Below are positions 63,920-64,000 of a stretch of DNA of 64,000 nucleotides, piece by piece. Where the stretch lies: the NCBI GenBank assembly GCA_020438355.1, contig JAGQUT010000003.1, forward strand, positions 84,414 through 148,413, written 5' to 3'. Each line of letters starts with the position of its first letter. Positions within the stretch are counted from its first letter, which is position 1. A program made the translations under genes and the position numbers. Origin of the DNA: Solirubrobacterales bacterium (GTDB taxonomy: Bacteria; Actinomycetota; Thermoleophilia; Solirubrobacterales; 70-9). The notes under the pieces were generated by a model, which was not told where the DNA came from, did no database searches, and saw only the letters and a program-made list of their open reading frames with translations.

Positions 63920-64000
63920 TCAGGCTTCGGAGCGCTGTTCGCCGGCTGCCAGCAGTCGTTCCCGGATCTCCCGCTCGTCGTCGGGAGTCGGATCGAAGCG
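63920..64000 (-). CDS. C-terminal end of an unassigned gene (continues outside window)
   Basis: The last 26 codons of a minus-strand frame that is open to the right edge, ending EQRSEA. They are charged and too few to assign a family. In related bacteria scpB often precedes rluB, but nothing here proves that identity. Confidence 0.4.
   Translation of the reverse strand, partial: RFDPTPDDEREIRERLLAAGEQRSEA

Noticed and set aside
1-64000. CRISPR array or toxin-antitoxin or defence island
   Set aside because: No spaced direct repeats and no recognisable defence or toxin-antitoxin pair were found; the window is mainly conserved core genes.

Overview
This is a GC-rich bacterial chromosome segment that reads as core genome. 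Small secreted-protein genes are scattered through it, and I see no prophage, insertion sequence or CRISPR array. Gene content and order point to Actinomycetota, probably class Thermoleophilia (Solirubrobacterales-like): zinc-type L28 and L32, a SepIVA-like coiled-coil protein beside coaD, the comM-dprA and yraN-rnhB-lepB-rplS-trmD-khpA-rpsP-ffh clusters, DUF3089 lipases, and many genes with a -10-like TANNNT hexamer 6-7 bases before the start codon (leaderless mRNAs). The class-level assignment is inference.

Layout. 1-4.4 kb: the end of a secreted DUF6351 hydrolase, tRNA-Gly and tRNA-Cys, an RNase HI-like protein, a Xer recombinase and an L,D-transpeptidase. 4.4-9.2 kb: a Rv0501-like SDR, an alpha/beta hydrolase and two tandem DUF3089 secreted lipase-like proteins. 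9.2-14.4 kb: ilvD, thiD, dprA, comM. 14.5-19.6 kb: yraN, then (minus strand) ffh-rpsP-khpA-trmD-rplS-lepB-rnhB without rimM. 19.6-28.4 kb: a secreted kelch protein, then yceD-rpmF-plsX-acpP-rnc-smc-ftsY (minus) and a methyltransferase. 28.4-34.2 kb: rpmB-fakA-recG-rsmD-coaD-sepIVA-like. 34.2-37.8 kb: riboflavin genes ribD-ribE-ribBA-ribH. 37.8-40.2 kb: a membrane glycosyltransferase and a MOP-type flippase. 40.2-47.2 kb: priA, an unknown secreted protein, def, fmt, rsmB, a zinc-ribbon protein and rpe. 47.2-52.2 kb: a PH-domain membrane protein and a tkt-pgi-HAD operon. 52.2-55.6 kb: cmk-der-metK. 55.6-62.6 kb: a PlsC-like acyltransferase and the aromatic amino acid set rluB-aroH-hisC-[leader]-aroF-tyrA-aroA. 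The right end holds a lipoprotein and the last codons of an unassigned gene.

Most notable observations. (1) The SMC protein at the conserved rnc-smc-ftsY locus is only about 781 aa. It has complete ATPase head motifs but no recognisable hinge. (2) A 33-codon leader ORF upstream of aroF ends in F-Y-S-Y-W-R-F-S, with Phe and Tyr written in the AT-ending codons, directly before inverted repeats; it looks like an attenuator that senses all three aromatic amino acids. (3) lepB appears to start at a CTG that overlaps the rplS stop as CTGA, matching the GTGA, TTGA and ATGA junctions elsewhere in the window. (4) RplS carries an acidic tail of about 109 residues, and a terminator-like hairpin lies just before its start codon. 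(5) RNase III lacks several of the usual metal-binding acidic residues. (6) About a dozen genes share the leaderless-promoter signature.
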